The notes below the pieces were generated by a model that saw only the letters and a program-made list of their open reading frames with translations, did no database searches and was not told the origin of the DNA. A program made the translations under genes and the position numbers. DNA of 64,000 nucleotides, from positions 62,001 to 126,000 of the forward strand of contig SVTH01000003.1 of assembly GCA_015063885.1 (NCBI GenBank). Reading direction: 5' to 3'. This document shows positions 63,291-64,000 of this stretch, piece by piece; position 1 is the stretch's first letter; every line of letters begins with the position of its first letter. This DNA is from Oscillospiraceae bacterium (GTDB lineage Bacteria; Bacillota; Clostridia; Oscillospirales; CAG-382).

Positions 63291-63657
63291 TTTCCAAGAT
63301 CCATGCCAGCAGTTCTTCGTAGCCCATCTCCCCTGCCGCAATGGCAAGCCCCACACGTGCCACCTCAGCGTTGGTGGGGCGGATCTTAATGCCGTTGGTT
63401 TCAAGGAAGGTAAGCAGGACGTACATGCCGATGCGCTTGTTTCCGTCCACAAAGGCGTGGTTGGAAATAAGAGAGAAACCGAGTCTGGCTCCTTTTTCCT
63501 GTTTTGTGGAATATAATTCTTTTCCGTCAAAGGTGGCAAAAGCGGATTCCAAGGCGCTGTTCAGCAACGCCAGGTCTCTCAAATTGGGATCTCCCCCCGT
63601 TTCCGCCGTGATCAATTGGTGAAGAAGCAATACCTTTTCTTTACTGAATTTGATCAT
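63280..63657 (-). CDS. doc: Doc-type Fic toxin
   Basis: 125 aa. The Fic/Doc active-site motif is complete: HAFVDGNKR at residues 67-75. Doc proteins phosphorylate elongation factor Tu and stop translation; that activity is inferred from the family. The N-terminus (VLLLHQLITAETGGDPNLRDLALLNSALE) matches Doc with its G-x-x-x-R/D-L-LL-SAL pattern. Overlaps phd by 4 nt (ATGA), so both are translated together. Confidence 0.92.
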   Translation of the reverse strand: MIKFSKEKVLLLHQLITAETGGDPNLRDLALLNSALESAFATFDGKELYSTKQEKGARLGFSLISNHAFVDGNKRIGMYVLLTFLETNGIKIRPTNAEVARVGLAIAAGEMGYEELLAWILENET

Positions 63658-63896
63658 TTGGCAAGCTCCTCGAAGGCAGGGCGGTAAAGCTTCAAAATAC
63701 GTGCCGCCACAAAATCGATCTTCTCGTCGTCGGTCATTTCGATGGCGGTATCGTTTTCCAGATCTACCAGCTTATATTTGGGCTTGTTGTTTTTAAAAAT
63801 ATAGATCTCCCCGTTTTTGTCCGCCATACGCGCCACCCGGGAGAAGTTTTGGTTTGCCTCGGAGATGGAAACGATCTTACCGATATCGATGTTCAT
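63654..63896 (-). CDS. phd: Phd/YefM-type antitoxin
   Basis: 80 aa from ATG 63896 (MNIDIGKIVSISEANQNFSRVARMADKNG), with AAGGAGG 8 nt upstream. The N-terminal half has the Phd DNA-binding pattern (SISEANQNFSRV...YIFKNNKPKYKLVDL); the C-terminal half (DDEKIDFVAARILKLYRPAFEELAK) is the toxin-wrapping tail. First gene of a three-gene unit phd-doc-membrane protein. A longer frame to 63935 would cross the -10 box and is rejected. Confidence 0.9.
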   Translation of the reverse strand: MNIDIGKIVSISEANQNFSRVARMADKNGEIYIFKNNKPKYKLVDLENDTAIEMTDDEKIDFVAARILKLYRPAFEELAK

Positions 63897-63926
63897 AACG
63901 ATAACCTCCTTACTTAGGTCGCTCTT

Positions 63927-63955
63927 ATTATACACGAATTTTAGGATATTGTCAA
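63927..63955 (-). promoter_or_regulatory. phd-doc promoter
   Basis: Perfect TTGACA (63955-63950), 17 bp, perfect TATAAT (63932-63927) on the minus strand. TTAGG/CCTAA inverted repeats overlap the -35 (around 63941-63960) and could be Phd operators. The last 40 bases of the window end with TTGACA on the plus strand, possibly the -35 of a gene beyond the edge. Confidence 0.85.
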
Positions 63956-64000
63956 CCTAATTTTTCTCATAAATTATTATAATTGTTTTTCTTGTTGACA

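Noticed and set aside
63960-64000. PerR-like box in the A+T-rich window end
   Set aside because: Only about 10 of 14 bases fit the box and no gene is visible next to it.

Overview
The window looks like part of a chromosome from an endospore-forming, moderately high-GC member of the Clostridia, most likely an uncultured gut Oscillospirales-type bacterium. This is inference. The basis is a PolC-type polymerase, the Firmicutes gene row pyrH-frr-uppS-cdsA-dxr-rseP-ispG-polC, the paired radical-SAM genes of the TIGR03960/TIGR03936 type, a DUF4317 gene, a SpoIVB peptidase, and dispersed intergenic palindromes of a style common in that group. No rRNA, tRNA, CRISPR array, prophage or transposase gene was seen.

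Layout. 1-9.1 kb (all minus): pyrH, frr, uppS, cdsA, dxr, rseP, ispG and the N-terminal half of polC. This row links UMP supply, ribosome recycling, isoprenoid/lipid-carrier synthesis, phospholipid synthesis, membrane proteolysis and replication. 9.1-10.0 kb: a three-copy 280-bp array. 10.0-18.4 kb (minus): the two radical-SAM genes, uvrA and uvrB; uvrA lies between two nearly identical ~560-bp repeats. 18.6-20.6 kb: five tandem copies of a 430-510 bp structured repeat. 20.8-23.2 kb: a membrane-anchored surface protein with a glycosidase-like barrel. 23.26-23.47 kb: a promoter-hairpin-terminator unit without an ORF, proposed as a small RNA. 23.6-23.8 kb: a cluster of DnaA-box-like sites beside TAG triplets. 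23.9-24.9 kb (plus): two small exported proteins. 25.7-33.0 kb (minus): mrp, valS, a DUF1015 gene and pcrA. 33.2-39.4 kb: a secreted SGNH hydrolase, a higBA-type toxin-antitoxin pair, and a large DUF4855 lipoprotein. 39.5-40.8 kb: a repeat block with an exact 560-bp duplication. 40.8-46 kb: a small lipoprotein, trkA-trkH potassium uptake, and a probable glycosidase. 46-50.3 kb: repeats, an FAD amine-oxidase/mutase-like protein with GtrA, ung, more repeats. 50.3-55.9 kb: GH36 alpha-galactosidase, a small membrane protein, perR-rubrerythrin, and a YgiQ-type radical-SAM protein. 56-56.9 kb: two more copies of the structured repeat. 57-64 kb: a small conserved-looking ORF, DUF4317, a second DUF4855 lipoprotein, spoIVB, and a phd-doc pair followed by an overlapping membrane protein gene.

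Main signals. Intergenic DNA is dominated by at least four families of palindromic repeats. Their stems change sequence between copies while staying complementary, which points to selection on structure. The best candidates for something undescribed are the multi-stem element at 18.6 and 56 kb, the composite two-hairpin element at many gene borders, and the small-RNA candidate at 23.3-23.5 kb, which shows SD-complementary CCTCC segments. Promoters are easy to read here: nearly all have a 17-bp spacer, with TTGACA or TTGCNN at -35. All assignments are by reading the sequence; no database search was run.
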